NCBI GenBank assembly: GCA_025612245.1
Contig: JAAXKQ010000007.1
Location: 147,524-211,523, forward strand
Direction: 5' to 3'
Origin: Ignavibacteria bacterium
Lineage (GTDB): Bacteria; Bacteroidota; Ignavibacteria; Ignavibacteriales; SURF-24
DNA: 64,000 nucleotides
In this document: one piece after another, positions 44,177 to 53,560 of the stretch
Position numbering within the stretch: position 1 is the stretch's first letter
How the letters are laid out: each line of letters opens with the position of its first letter
Position numbers and translations under genes: made by a program
Notes under the pieces: generated by a model
Database searches by the model: none
Told to the model about the DNA's origin: nothing
The model's input: only the letters and a program-made list of their open reading frames with translations

Positions 44177-45433
44177 ATGGAAGAGATTGTAAAGTTTACA
44201 AAAATTAAACTGGCACCCGACCCCTCCAGGGTGCTCCTTCAGCCTTTCTACCCGGGAAGCGAGAAAAGGCTCAACAACGTCGTGGAAAGAATAATGAAGC
44301 TGGATGAAAAAAAAGTGGAGGAGCTGCTTGAACAGGTCCTGGGCGGATTCTCAGGAAGGCACAGGAATACCCCGGAAATTTTCCGGAGTAACTTCAAGTT
44401 TGCCGAAGCACTCCTGGATAGACCCTTGACACCAAAAAGAAAAGAGCTCATTGGGGCATACCTTTCAAAGGAATACTCGGTCGAGTCGGCTGCGCTTTTT
44501 AACCCTTCGATCGTTCTTCACCCGGAGCAAGGACGCGCCGAGGCTGGGAGCGCCCGGATCATCATGAGCCTCAGGGCTACGGGTGAGGGCCATATCTCAT
44601 CAATTGAGTTCAGGGAGGGCACTGTAGATAACGGCGAAGTGCTCCTGGACCCTAATTCAAAATTCCTGGACGCGGGCGAATTGACGGCGCAAATGGGTGA
44701 AGGCTCCTATGAGGTCAGCTTCAAAGGCAATGTACCGCTTTCTGAAAGAATTCTTTTCCCCCATAGCCCCGATGAATCCCACGGAATGGAGGACGCACGC
44801 TTTGTAAGATTTATCGACGGCAATGAAAACCCCGTTTACTACGCAACCTATACCGCCTACGACGGAAGAAAAACATCCATAGGAATGATTAAAACGAATG
44901 ACTTCAGACAGTTTTCCGTTAACAGGCTCTCCGGAAGCGAGGTTAAGGACAAGGGTATGGCACTCTTCCCGAAAAAAATCGGGGGACGTTACATGATGAT
45001 CTCCCGCCAGGATGGCGAGAACCTCTACATCATGGATTCCGACGAGGTTTATTCGTGGAATAAAAAAAGCCTCCTGAAAGTCCCCGTCTTCGACTGGGAA
45101 TTCGTTCAGCTCGGTAACTGCGGCTCCCCCATTGAAACCGAAGCCGGCTGGCTGCTTTTAATTCACAGCGTGGGCGCCGTAAGAACTTACTTTATCTCGG
45201 CAATACTGCTCGATAGCCGGGAGCCTTCAAGGGTAAAGGGCTACCTTCCGGAAGTGCTCATTGCCCCCGGGGAGAAGACCAGGGAAGGCTACGTGCCTAA
45301 CGTCGTCTATTCATGCGGCTCTATTATCCACGGCGGCAAGCTCATCATTCCTTTTGCCATGGCCGACTCGGCCTCGGGTGTTGCAGTCGTTGACGTGAAT
45401 GAAATGCTGAACCGGTTCGTCAGGGTAATATAA
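44177..45433 (+). CDS. GH130 family phosphorylase-like protein (1)
   Basis: Five-bladed beta-propeller protein of 418 residues in glycoside hydrolase family 130, which cleaves beta-mannosides with phosphate and releases alpha-mannose 1-phosphate. The propeller starts near residue 110 (LFNPSIVLHPEQ) and contains the catalytic acid region 'HGMEDARFV'. Further blades have 'ALFPKKIGGRYMMISRQDG' and 'GSPIETEAGWLLLIHSVG'. The N-terminal 100 helical residues are typical of longer members. No signal peptide is present, so it is cytoplasmic and acts on imported oligosaccharides. Some GH130 members are hydrolases; the exact linkage is unknown. Confidence 0.85.
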   Translation: MEEIVKFTKIKLAPDPSRVLLQPFYPGSEKRLNNVVERIMKLDEKKVEELLEQVLGGFSGRHRNTPEIFRSNFKFAEALLDRPLTPKRKELIGAYLSKEYSVESAALFNPSIVLHPEQGRAEAGSARIIMSLRATGEGHISSIEFREGTVDNGEVLLDPNSKFLDAGELTAQMGEGSYEVSFKGNVPLSERILFPHSPDESHGMEDARFVRFIDGNENPVYYATYTAYDGRKTSIGMIKTNDFRQFSVNRLSGSEVKDKGMALFPKKIGGRYMMISRQDGENLYIMDSDEVYSWNKKSLLKVPVFDWEFVQLGNCGSPIETEAGWLLLIHSVGAVRTYFISAILLDSREPSRVKGYLPEVLIAPGEKTREGYVPNVVYSCGSIIHGGKLIIPFAMADSASGVAVVDVNEMLNRFVRVI

Positions 45434-45490
45434 ATTGCTTTCCGGCTGGAAAGTTACTAATGACAATTTTTGAAACATCGAGGTGAAGAA

Positions 45491-46402
45491 ATGACGGGAA
45501 TACTTAAAAGCGATTTGAACCCAATCTTGACAAAGGAAAGCGTCCCTTTCCGCGTAAACAGTATTTTTAACGCCGGGGCCGTAAAGTTTAAGGACGAGTA
45601 CCTGCTCCTCTGCCGCGTGGAAATGCCCAACGGCAGGTCGTCACTTGTACTGGCTAGAAGCAGCGACGGGAAAAATTTCAGGGTCGATAATGCCCCCTGC
45701 CTTACTCCAACTCCTGAAAGCCACGGCGAGTTCTATGAGTTCGTTGAATGGGGAATTGAAGACCCCAGAATTACAAGGATCAAGGATAAATTCTATATTA
45801 CCTATACGGGTTACTCCAACTATATGCCTCTCGTTATGCTTGCCGTTACGAATAACTTCAGGGACTTTGAAATCCTGGGCCCAATTACAGAACCTTCAAA
45901 TAAGGACTGTACGCTTTTCCCGGAGAAAATTAACGGCGAATACTGGAAAATGGACAGACCCTCAAATGAATCGAGAAATTATATATGGCTTAATAAAAGT
46001 CCCGACCTCCTGCACTGGGGAGGCTATAAGTTCCTCATGGGACCCATACCCGGAACCTGGCAGGCCGATAAGGTGGGAGGCTCCACTCCTCCTGTAAAAA
46101 CAAAACACGGCTGGCTTTTGCTCTATCACGGCGTCAGGGGCTTTGGAATCAGCAACATTTATAAGATCAGCGTCATGCTACTCGACCTTAAAAAACCCTG
46201 GAAAATCTTGGGCAAAAGCCCTGAACCCATACTTATGCCGGAATATGACTACGAAAGGGTGGGGGACGTGGCAAACGTGGTCTTTACTAACGGCTGGGTG
46301 GTGGAAGACAATGGCGATGTGAAAATTTATTATTCGGGCGCCGACTCAAATATCTGCCTTGCCAATACAACCGTGGATTATTTAATTTCATTATGCCGAT
46401 GA
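45491..46402 (+). CDS. GH130 family phosphorylase-like protein (2)
   Basis: Shorter GH130 protein of 303 residues without the helical N-terminus. The catalytic region is 'WGIEDPRITRIKDKFYITYTGYS', and 'GSTPPVKTKHGWLLLYHGV' marks the last blades. It differs enough from the first GH130 protein to suggest a distinct chain-length or linkage preference, such as mannobiose versus longer oligosaccharides. I start at the ATG at 45491, because GGTGA lies 5 bases upstream; a TTG at 45470 is less likely. It is cytoplasmic. Confidence 0.87.
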   Translation: MTGILKSDLNPILTKESVPFRVNSIFNAGAVKFKDEYLLLCRVEMPNGRSSLVLARSSDGKNFRVDNAPCLTPTPESHGEFYEFVEWGIEDPRITRIKDKFYITYTGYSNYMPLVMLAVTNNFRDFEILGPITEPSNKDCTLFPEKINGEYWKMDRPSNESRNYIWLNKSPDLLHWGGYKFLMGPIPGTWQADKVGGSTPPVKTKHGWLLLYHGVRGFGISNIYKISVMLLDLKKPWKILGKSPEPILMPEYDYERVGDVANVVFTNGWVVEDNGDVKIYYSGADSNICLANTTVDYLISLCR

Positions 46403-46521
46403 GAAATAGACGCGCTTCTTGAGAGGAAACGTGCTCTTGTACTCTTGACCCCTGGGCTTCCCGGGGCCAAACGGACTTAAAAAAGTCTTTACACAATTAA
46501 TTATCCGGTGAAGGTTTAACT

Positions 46522-47820
46522 ATGTTTTTAAGAATTACATCTGCTGCTCTAATCATGGTCTTTGTGTCTTCCTTTGCCTTAAGAGCTGACTCACAAAAAG
46601 ACGAAGTGGATACCAGCATTGTCAATACCTCACACCTGGACCGCCTCTATGAAAAGATAAACGTGAATGGTAAAGACATGGCTATTGTTCATATTTATGC
46701 CGAGGCACCGGACTATAACTGGACGGAGGCCAAAGGCGAGGGCATTGCCTGCGTCGACGACGTGGCGCGTGCCGCAATTTTTTACCTGAGGTTCTTCTCT
46801 GTTACAAACAACGCCTCTCACCTCATTAAGGCAAGGCTCCTCTATGAATTCCTTTTCTACATGCAGGCTGAAAACGGACTTTTCTATAACTTTATAAATG
46901 AGGACCATTCGATCAATAAGGAAGGAAGCAACAGCAAACCCCTGGCCGACTGGTGGAGCTGGCGGGCACTCTGGGCAATGGGAGAGGCTTATAAGTTTTT
47001 CTATGAGCGCGACAAGGATTTTGCCCTCAGGCTCCAGAAAAGCCTCATCCATGGCTTTCATTCTATCGGGGAATTCATAAACCGCTATCCAACCAAAACG
47101 GACCTTAAGGGCTTCCGACTTCCAACCTGGCTTCCTAACCGGTACGCCTCCGACCAGGCGGCGGTCCTTATTATGGCGCTTACCCCTTTCTTCCAGGTCA
47201 GCAAGGATACACTGGCTAAGCGCTACATAGAAAACCTCTCGGCGGGAATTATGGTCATGCAGGCGGGAGACTCTCTAAGCTTCCCGTTCGGGGCTTTTCT
47301 TAGCTGGGAAAACACCTGGCACGCCTGGGGCTCCAGCCAGCCCGAAGCGCTTCTTATTTCGGGCGATGCGCTAAAGAGTAAGAATTACCAGGAAAGCGCA
47401 AAGCTGGCATTAGAACGTTTTTACGATTACCTGATTAAAAACAACTACCTCAATGAATTCAGCGTCGTAAACGATTCAGCCGTAAACGTGTCGCATTTCC
47501 CGCAGATTGCATATGGAATCGGCCCCATGGTTACTTCCTGCCTCGAGGCGGGAAAGGTGCTCAATGACCCTTCCTTTTCCGAAAAAGGGGCTAAAATTGC
47601 CTTGTGGTTCTTAGGCCAAAATGCGGCTGGAAAAACGATGTATGAGGCTAAAACGGGGCGCTGCTTTGACGGCATTGTTTCCGAAGAAAAGGTCAACTAT
47701 AACTCCGGCGCCGAATCTACAATTGAAGCCCTGCTGGCGCTCCTGGCCGTGGAATCCAACCCGCAGGCACGGAAAATCCTCATGGATTTCTTTGAAGAAA
47801 GCGGAAAAAAGAAAGAGTAA
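46522..47820 (+). CDS. Secreted alpha/alpha-barrel protein, putative glycoside hydrolase
   Basis: Exported protein of 432 residues with a signal peptide (about 1-22, ending in LRADS). It is predicted almost entirely helical and has repeated helix-pair patterns (for example 'ACVDDVARAAIFYLRFF', 'WWSWRALWAMGEAYKF', 'NYNSGAESTIEALLALL') that fit an (alpha/alpha)6 toroid like those of several glycosidase families. I cannot assign a family or catalytic residues with confidence. Its place between GH130 and a large T9SS-secreted protein suggests it trims oligosaccharides in the periplasm. Confidence 0.6.
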   Translation: MFLRITSAALIMVFVSSFALRADSQKDEVDTSIVNTSHLDRLYEKINVNGKDMAIVHIYAEAPDYNWTEAKGEGIACVDDVARAAIFYLRFFSVTNNASHLIKARLLYEFLFYMQAENGLFYNFINEDHSINKEGSNSKPLADWWSWRALWAMGEAYKFFYERDKDFALRLQKSLIHGFHSIGEFINRYPTKTDLKGFRLPTWLPNRYASDQAAVLIMALTPFFQVSKDTLAKRYIENLSAGIMVMQAGDSLSFPFGAFLSWENTWHAWGSSQPEALLISGDALKSKNYQESAKLALERFYDYLIKNNYLNEFSVVNDSAVNVSHFPQIAYGIGPMVTSCLEAGKVLNDPSFSEKGAKIALWFLGQNAAGKTMYEAKTGRCFDGIVSEEKVNYNSGAESTIEALLALLAVESNPQARKILMDFFEESGKKKE

Positions 47821-47844
47821 TATTCTGCTGATTTAATAATTCTT

Positions 47845-47880
47845 GAGCCCCGGCGCACGCGCGCGCTGGGTCTCTTTTAT
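47845..47880 (+). terminator. Terminator before the large T9SS-secreted enzyme gene
   Basis: GAGCCCCGGCGC (47845-47856) pairs with GCGCTGGGTCTC (47863-47874) across 12 positions with one mismatch and one wobble, and is followed by TTTTATTT. It would split the PUL transcript here; the next gene starts at 47912, so read-through or a promoter in the T-rich gap is needed. Confidence 0.6.
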
Positions 47881-47911
47881 TTCCTGACAATTTGTATCTA
47901 AGGGGTTGCAC

Positions 47912-50900
47912 GTGACAAAAATTCTGACTGGCTGCCGTTTGTTGGTTTTTATAATATTACTTTTTGCAGAAAGGCCTATGTTTTCTCAGCAGATTTCAAT
48001 ACCAAGAATAGACTTGATGCCGAACCTCCCCAATCCTTACGTGATGCGGGACTGGAAGAAAGTGGCTTCGGGATACGACTCCCTTGTATTCAACCTCAAC
48101 GCAAAGGGAGACTACCTTCCCCTCATATTTATAAATAACAATACCGTCAATTACCCTGAACATAGCAGCTTTGGTCTGCACACGGTTGTCGGTACGCCGA
48201 ACCTTACAAACGGCGAGGCCATTAACGTGCTCCCTGCCGTAATTGGGGCTTCACTTGTTGGAATTGACAAGAGCAGCCAGAACGGCTATAACTGGGTCCT
48301 AATGTGCGAGGAATATTTTAACCGCCGGCCCCAGGAGAACGTCTACCTTAACAGCCCTTCCTCTGCCAGCGGCAACGACTGGTGGTATGAAACAATGCCC
48401 AACGTCTTCTTCTACCAGCTCTTTAGCATGTACCCGAACACCGACGACTTTAAGCACCAGTTTACCACTGTTGCAAATAGGTGGCTACAGGCTGTGAGTG
48501 CAATGGGAGGAAGCACAAACCCCTGGAGAATTCCAAACATGAACTACCGCGCGTTCAGCCTTTCGGATATGAAGCCCAACAGCCAGGGCGTAATTGAGCC
48601 TGAAGCCGCGGGTGCAATTGCATGGATCCTCTATATGGCTTATTACGAAACGGGAAACGATAATTACAGGATTGGCGCCGAAGAATCCCTTGAATTTCTT
48701 AACGGCCTTAAATCAAATCCCGCCTACGAGCTCCAGCTTCCCTACGGGGCTTATATCGCAGCCAGGATGAACGCCGAACTGGGCACAAACTACGACATGG
48801 AGAAAATTATCAACTGGTGCTTTAACGTGGGACCATTGAGGGACTGGGGCGCAATTCTTGGCAACTGGGGCGGCTATGATGTAAGTGGCCTTATCGGTGA
48901 GGTCCACCAGGCGGGCTATTACTACGCATTCCTCATGAACTGCTTCGAGCAGGCTGGAGCACTGGTCCCTCTTGTCAGGTACGATAAGCGCTTTGCACGC
49001 GCAATTGGAAAATGGATGCTTAACGTCGCAAATGCCAGTAGGCTTTTTTACCCGAAGTATCTGCCTCCGGAAAACCAGGATAGCTACGGCTGGGCTGAAA
49101 AGTACGACCCCAATTCATTTATTGCACATGAGGCCATAAGGCAGACGCTAAACGGAAAAACCCCTTTTGCTACCGGCGACGCAATTAGCGGCGGCTGGGG
49201 TAAAACCACCCTTTCTCTTTACAGCTCTTCTCACGCCGGGATCTTTGGCGGCATAATTGACACGACTAACGTGGAAAAAATTCTGAGACTGGACCTCCTT
49301 AAAACGGACTACTTCCACGCTAAGGCTTATCCGACGTACCTTTATTTTAACCCCTATGGATCTGATAAATCCGTCGTAATGGAGCTTGGAAGCGGGACGC
49401 ACGACATATACGACGCCGTTTCCGGAAGCTTTATTAAAACCGGCGTGAGCGGAAGTGCGGAAATTACCATCCCCGCCGATAGAGCAGTAATTGCTGTTAT
49501 TACGCCTTCGGGCGGTAGGGTTACATATGAAGTCGACAAAATGCTCGTTGACGGCGTTGTGGTTGACTATAATTCCGGGCATTCGGGCGGTAACTATCCC
49601 CCCAGGATAAAAAGCCTTTCTTCAAACCTTCAGAAAACGCTCCCCGCAAACAGCATTACGCTTTTCTGCACGGCTGAGGATAAAAATGGCGACACGCTTT
49701 CCTATAAATGGCTTGCCCCGGGAGGCTCCGTTTCAGGAACCGGGGCCTCGGTTGTATGGAAGGCTCCGGATTCTTTGGGAATTTTCCTCATAAGCTGCAT
49801 CGTTAAGGATGCAAACGGCAATAGCGACACTTCCACAATTTCACTTGAAGTGGTTCAGCGACTTAATACCCCTCCTTTTATTAAGGGCTTTAAGGCCGAT
49901 CCCGGTAAAGTGGACCTCCATGGAAGTACCTTTATCACCTGCCTTGCCGCTGACCTTGACAATGATTCCCTGACCTACTCCTGGGCTGCCGCCTCAGGAA
50001 CGCTCAAGGCCATGGGGCAAAAAGCCGTCTGGGAATCCCCGGGTACTGTAGGTAACTACTACGTCACCTGTACGGTAAGCGACACACTGGGCGGAGTGGC
50101 AAAAGACAGCATACTGATCCCTGTAAGGGATTTTTCTTTAAGCCCAACCGGAAAACTGGTCCTTTATCTCCCATTTAACGGAAACGCCAACGACGAAAGC
50201 GGATATGGGCATAACGGCACCGTCTATGGGGCATCTCTGGTAGGCGACCGCGCCGGAAACCCTAATAGCGCCTACCGCTTTAACGGCATCGACAACTACG
50301 TCCTTATTCCAAACGATACTTCGCTTAACTTTGTAAACGGCATAAGCGTGTGCTTCTGGATGATGCCGGGTACACTGTTTAACAAAGAGGAGTTCCTCAT
50401 CTCTCACGGCAGCTGGCAGAACCGCTGGAAAGTCTCCATTACTAATAAAAAAATAAGATGGACCGTCAAAACAACTGCGGGCGTGAAGGACCTCGATTCA
50501 AAAATAACTATTTATCCGGATTCACTTTACTTTGTGGCGGCACTCTATAACGGGACCGACTTTGAGCTCTATATAAACGGCAGCCTGGATAACTTTACCT
50601 CTTTTTCGGGAAGCCTCCTTAAGACTGCCTACGCAATTACAGTTGCCCAGATGCTGCCCGCCGACAAAAACTATAACTTCCAGGGAGTGCTCGACGACAT
50701 AAGGCTATATAACTATGCCATCCCTCTAAGCGAGCTCCGGAGTCTCTATACAATACCCGTCTCTGTGGACGAAATAAAGAGTAATACTCCATCCGGATAT
50801 TTCTTGAGCCAGAATTATCCGAATCCCTTTAACCCGGAAACCGCAATTGAATTTCATATTCCTTCAGCTTCCCACGTAAATCTTTCGCTTTTTGACCTCC

Positions 50901-51061
50901 TGGGGCGGAAGCTCGCGGTTTTACTGGATGAATACAGGCAGCCGGGAGCCTATAAATATAAATTTTCATTAAAGGATTATTCTCTTCCAAGCGGAGTCTA
51001 TTTCTACTGCCTTCAATCAGGCGGGTTTTTACAGATACGCAAGATGATAATTCTTAAGTAG
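47912..51061 (+). CDS. Multidomain T9SS-secreted protein: helical barrel, two Ig-like domains, LamG-like lectin domain
   Basis: Secreted protein of 1049 residues. After a signal peptide (ending near FSQQ), residues 30-450 look like an (alpha/alpha)-type catalytic domain, with 'SASGNDWWYETMPNVFF', 'EAAGAIAWILYMAYYETG' and 'VHQAGYYYAFLMN'. Two Ig-like/PKD-type repeats follow (about 560-655 and 660-735, each with 'D.DNDSLTYSWAA'-type pattern), then a LamG/concanavalin-like domain (KLVLYLPFNGNANDESGYGHNG...YRFNGIDNYV), then the T9SS sorting domain 'QNYPNPFNPETAIEFHIP'. GTG 47912 has AAGGGG 6 bases upstream and is preferred over TTG 47906. It is the best candidate for the extracellular depolymerase, although the family is not recognised. 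Confidence 0.72.
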   Translation: MTKILTGCRLLVFIILLFAERPMFSQQISIPRIDLMPNLPNPYVMRDWKKVASGYDSLVFNLNAKGDYLPLIFINNNTVNYPEHSSFGLHTVVGTPNLTNGEAINVLPAVIGASLVGIDKSSQNGYNWVLMCEEYFNRRPQENVYLNSPSSASGNDWWYETMPNVFFYQLFSMYPNTDDFKHQFTTVANRWLQAVSAMGGSTNPWRIPNMNYRAFSLSDMKPNSQGVIEPEAAGAIAWILYMAYYETGNDNYRIGAEESLEFLNGLKSNPAYELQLPYGAYIAARMNAELGTNYDMEKIINWCFNVGPLRDWGAILGNWGGYDVSGLIGEVHQAGYYYAFLMNCFEQAGALVPLVRYDKRFARAIGKWMLNVANASRLFYPKYLPPENQDSYGWAEKYDPNSFIAHEAIRQTLNGKTPFATGDAISGGWGKTTLSLYSSSHAGIFGGIIDTTNVEKILRLDLLKTDYFHAKAYPTYLYFNPYGSDKSVVMELGSGTHDIYDAVSGSFIKTGVSGSAEITIPADRAVIAVITPSGGRVTYEVDKMLVDGVVVDYNSGHSGGNYPPRIKSLSSNLQKTLPANSITLFCTAEDKNGDTLSYKWLAPGGSVSGTGASVVWKAPDSLGIFLISCIVKDANGNSDTSTISLEVVQRLNTPPFIKGFKADPGKVDLHGSTFITCLAADLDNDSLTYSWAAASGTLKAMGQKAVWESPGTVGNYYVTCTVSDTLGGVAKDSILIPVRDFSLSPTGKLVLYLPFNGNANDESGYGHNGTVYGASLVGDRAGNPNSAYRFNGIDNYVLIPNDTSLNFVNGISVCFWMMPGTLFNKEEFLISHGSWQNRWKVSITNKKIRWTVKTTAGVKDLDSKITIYPDSLYFVAALYNGTDFELYINGSLDNFTSFSGSLLKTAYAITVAQMLPADKNYNFQGVLDDIRLYNYAIPLSELRSLYTIPVSVDEIKSNTPSGYFLSQNYPNPFNPETAIEFHIPSASHVNLSLFDLLGRKLAVLLDEYRQPGAYKYKFSLKDYSLPSGVYFYCLQSGGFLQIRKMIILK

Positions 51062-51101
51062 TGCTGAATTAAATATTCCTAAACAAATTTTCGGGTGCAG
51101 A

Positions 51102-53531
51102 TTGGAAAAGAAATATTTTCTTAATAAAGGCTGGAAGTTTACCGTCCAGGAAAACGTCCCTTTTTCACAGGACATAATTAAACCTGACGAGTGGCATAAG
51201 GCCTCCGTCCCGGGTACGGTGCATACCGACCTGCTGTTAAATAAGCTGATTGATGAGCCTTTCTACGCAGACAACGAGCTTAACCTGCAGTGGATAGGCG
51301 AGGTCAACTGGCTTTATAGAATAAGCTTCGACATACCCGAAGGCTTCGATAGCGAAAGCCCTGCATCACTCGTATTCGAAGGGCTGGATACGGTAGCCGA
51401 CATATTCCTCAACGGGAACAGCATCGGTACGGTCTCAAACATGTTCCTCGAATACCATTTTGATGTAACCGGCAGGCTCAACAAGGAAAAAAACGTCCTC
51501 GAAGTGCTCTTTACTTCGCCAGTAAGCTATGCACGCGACAGGGAATCCCAGTTCGGAAGGCTGCCCGTGGCACTGCGCTCCGAAAGGGTATACATCAGGA
51601 AGGCACAGTACTCATTCGGCTGGGACTGGGGCCCTTGTTTCATTACCATGGGTATCTGGAAACCGGTCTATCTCCTGCAGAAAAAGACGGCTGCAATTGA
51701 AGATGTAACATTTGAAACTCTTTCTCTGGACGCCTCTTCGGCACAGGTGAGAATTAAGGTGGCTATGAATGAGAACCCGGCTCCCAACTATCAGCTTGAG
51801 CTTAAGCTCGAATGCCAGGACCAGAAGTATGAAAAGAGGTTCAGCGCCGAGGAAAAGAACCAGCCTAAAGTAACCTTCAGGATAAATAACCCCAAGCTCT
51901 GGTGGCCTAATAACTATGGGCCGCAGAACCTCTACACGCTTAGCGTCAGGCTCCTTGATGAAATTGGCGAAGTTGCCGATGAAAAGGTAAAAAAAGTTGG
52001 AATCCGTACCGTCGAGCTGCAGCTCAAAGAAGACGGCAGTGAAACTTTCCGCTTTAAGATAAACGGCCAGCCTGTCTATGCAATGGGCGCCTGCTGGATC
52101 CCCTCCGATTCCTTCCTGCCAAGAGTGGGGGAGGATGTATACCAGAGACTCTTAAGCCAGGCAAAAGAAGCCAACATGAACATGATCCGCGTCTGGGGCG
52201 GCGGCGTCTATGAAATGGATACTTTTTACAACATCTGCGACGAGCTTGGACTCATGGTCTGGCAGGACTTTATGTTTGCCTGCGCTTCGTATCCCGAAAA
52301 CCCGGAATTCTTAAACAGCGTAAAAGAAGAGGTAAAGCAAAATGTCGAACGCCTGAGGCATCACCCCTCAATTGTCATCTGGTGCGGAAATAACGAAAAC
52401 GAGTGGATATGGTACCAGGAACAGCATTCTTCCTATGAGAAGATGCCTGGCTATAAAATCTATCACTCCGTTATTCCGTCATTATTAAAAAAACTGGACG
52501 CCTCAAGACCCTACTGGCCTTCAACTCCTTTCGGCTCGGGCGAAAACCCTAATTCAACTCTAAGCGGCAACCGCCACCAGTGGGATATCTGGAGCCGCTG
52601 GATAGACTATAAAAGCGTCGGCAGCGACGAGAGCCTCTTCGTAACTGAATTCGGCTTCCAGGCCCCGGCAAATTACGAAACCCTGAAAAAAGTCCTGCCC
52701 GGAAAACAAAGGCGTCCCCAGAGCCGTATCTTCGAGTTCCATAATAAACAGGTGGAAGGACCCGAAAGGCTCTACAGGTTCTTGTCGGCCCACCTGCCAG
52801 TGCGCGAGAACTTAAAGGATTTTATCTACCTTACTCAGCTTAACCAGGCTCTTGCGCTTAAGGAATGCCTGGAGCACTGGCGAGGAAGATTTCCTGAGAC
52901 GAACGGTTCCATAATCTGGCAGCTTAACGACTGCTGGCCCGTTTCAAGCTGGGCCCTTATAGATTCAGAGCTCAGGCCTAAACTCTCGTACTATTTCGTA
53001 AAACAGGCCTTCAAAAAACATGTGGTGGCATTCCTGAAAGACAATACCCCAAAGCTTATCGTAATGAATGGCAGCCCTGATGTGTTCTCGGGCACAATCC
53101 GCCTTCACGAAATTTATCTGCCCAAAGGCAAGGTGCAGGAACTGGGGAAAGTGGACGTGGAGGTAAAGGAAAATTCAAATGGAATTTACAGCTTGCCTGA
53201 ATTTGAAAGGAATTCCAAAAAGGAAAGCATCATGCTGGCTTCTTTATACGACGGCGATAAAAAACTGATTAACAGAAATTTCTTCATGCAAGGGGAGTGG
53301 AAGCACCTCAGGCTTCCCAAGGCAGGACTCGTCGTTAAGGAGGATTATTCGAACCACGTGGTGGTTACTTCTTCAAAACCGGCACTTTTCGTGCGCTTCA
53401 GCCACCCGGAAATTGTGTTCGAAGATAACGGCTTTATCATTCTTCCCGGCGAAGAGCTTACGGTTCAGTTCAGGGGAACCCACAGCCGGAAAAAGAAAAT
53501 ATCCTGTTTTACGCTAAACGATTACCTCTAA
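51102..53531 (+). CDS. GH2 beta-mannosidase
   Basis: Glycoside hydrolase family 2 enzyme of 809 residues. The jelly-roll N-terminus 'WHKASVPGTVHTDLLLNKLIDEPFYADNE' is characteristic of beta-mannosidases, and the TIM barrel contains 'WGGGVYEMDTFYNICDELGLMVWQDFMFACASYP'. The catalytic acid/base is in 'IVIWCGNNENEW' and the nucleophile in 'FVTEFGFQAP'. It removes terminal beta-mannose. No signal peptide is present, so it is cytoplasmic or periplasmic by other means. Start is a TTG with GGGTG upstream; no ATG lies nearby in frame. Confidence 0.92.
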   Translation: MEKKYFLNKGWKFTVQENVPFSQDIIKPDEWHKASVPGTVHTDLLLNKLIDEPFYADNELNLQWIGEVNWLYRISFDIPEGFDSESPASLVFEGLDTVADIFLNGNSIGTVSNMFLEYHFDVTGRLNKEKNVLEVLFTSPVSYARDRESQFGRLPVALRSERVYIRKAQYSFGWDWGPCFITMGIWKPVYLLQKKTAAIEDVTFETLSLDASSAQVRIKVAMNENPAPNYQLELKLECQDQKYEKRFSAEEKNQPKVTFRINNPKLWWPNNYGPQNLYTLSVRLLDEIGEVADEKVKKVGIRTVELQLKEDGSETFRFKINGQPVYAMGACWIPSDSFLPRVGEDVYQRLLSQAKEANMNMIRVWGGGVYEMDTFYNICDELGLMVWQDFMFACASYPENPEFLNSVKEEVKQNVERLRHHPSIVIWCGNNENEWIWYQEQHSSYEKMPGYKIYHSVIPSLLKKLDASRPYWPSTPFGSGENPNSTLSGNRHQWDIWSRWIDYKSVGSDESLFVTEFGFQAPANYETLKKVLPGKQRRPQSRIFEFHNKQVEGPERLYRFLSAHLPVRENLKDFIYLTQLNQALALKECLEHWRGRFPETNGSIIWQLNDCWPVSSWALIDSELRPKLSYYFVKQAFKKHVVAFLKDNTPKLIVMNGSPDVFSGTIRLHEIYLPKGKVQELGKVDVEVKENSNGIYSLPEFERNSKKESIMLASLYDGDKKLINRNFFMQGEWKHLRLPKAGLVVKEDYSNHVVVTSSKPALFVRFSHPEIVFEDNGFIILPGEELTVQFRGTHSRKKKISCFTLNDYL

Positions 53532-53560
53532 GGGTACTCATACAAAGAAGGAGATCCCGG

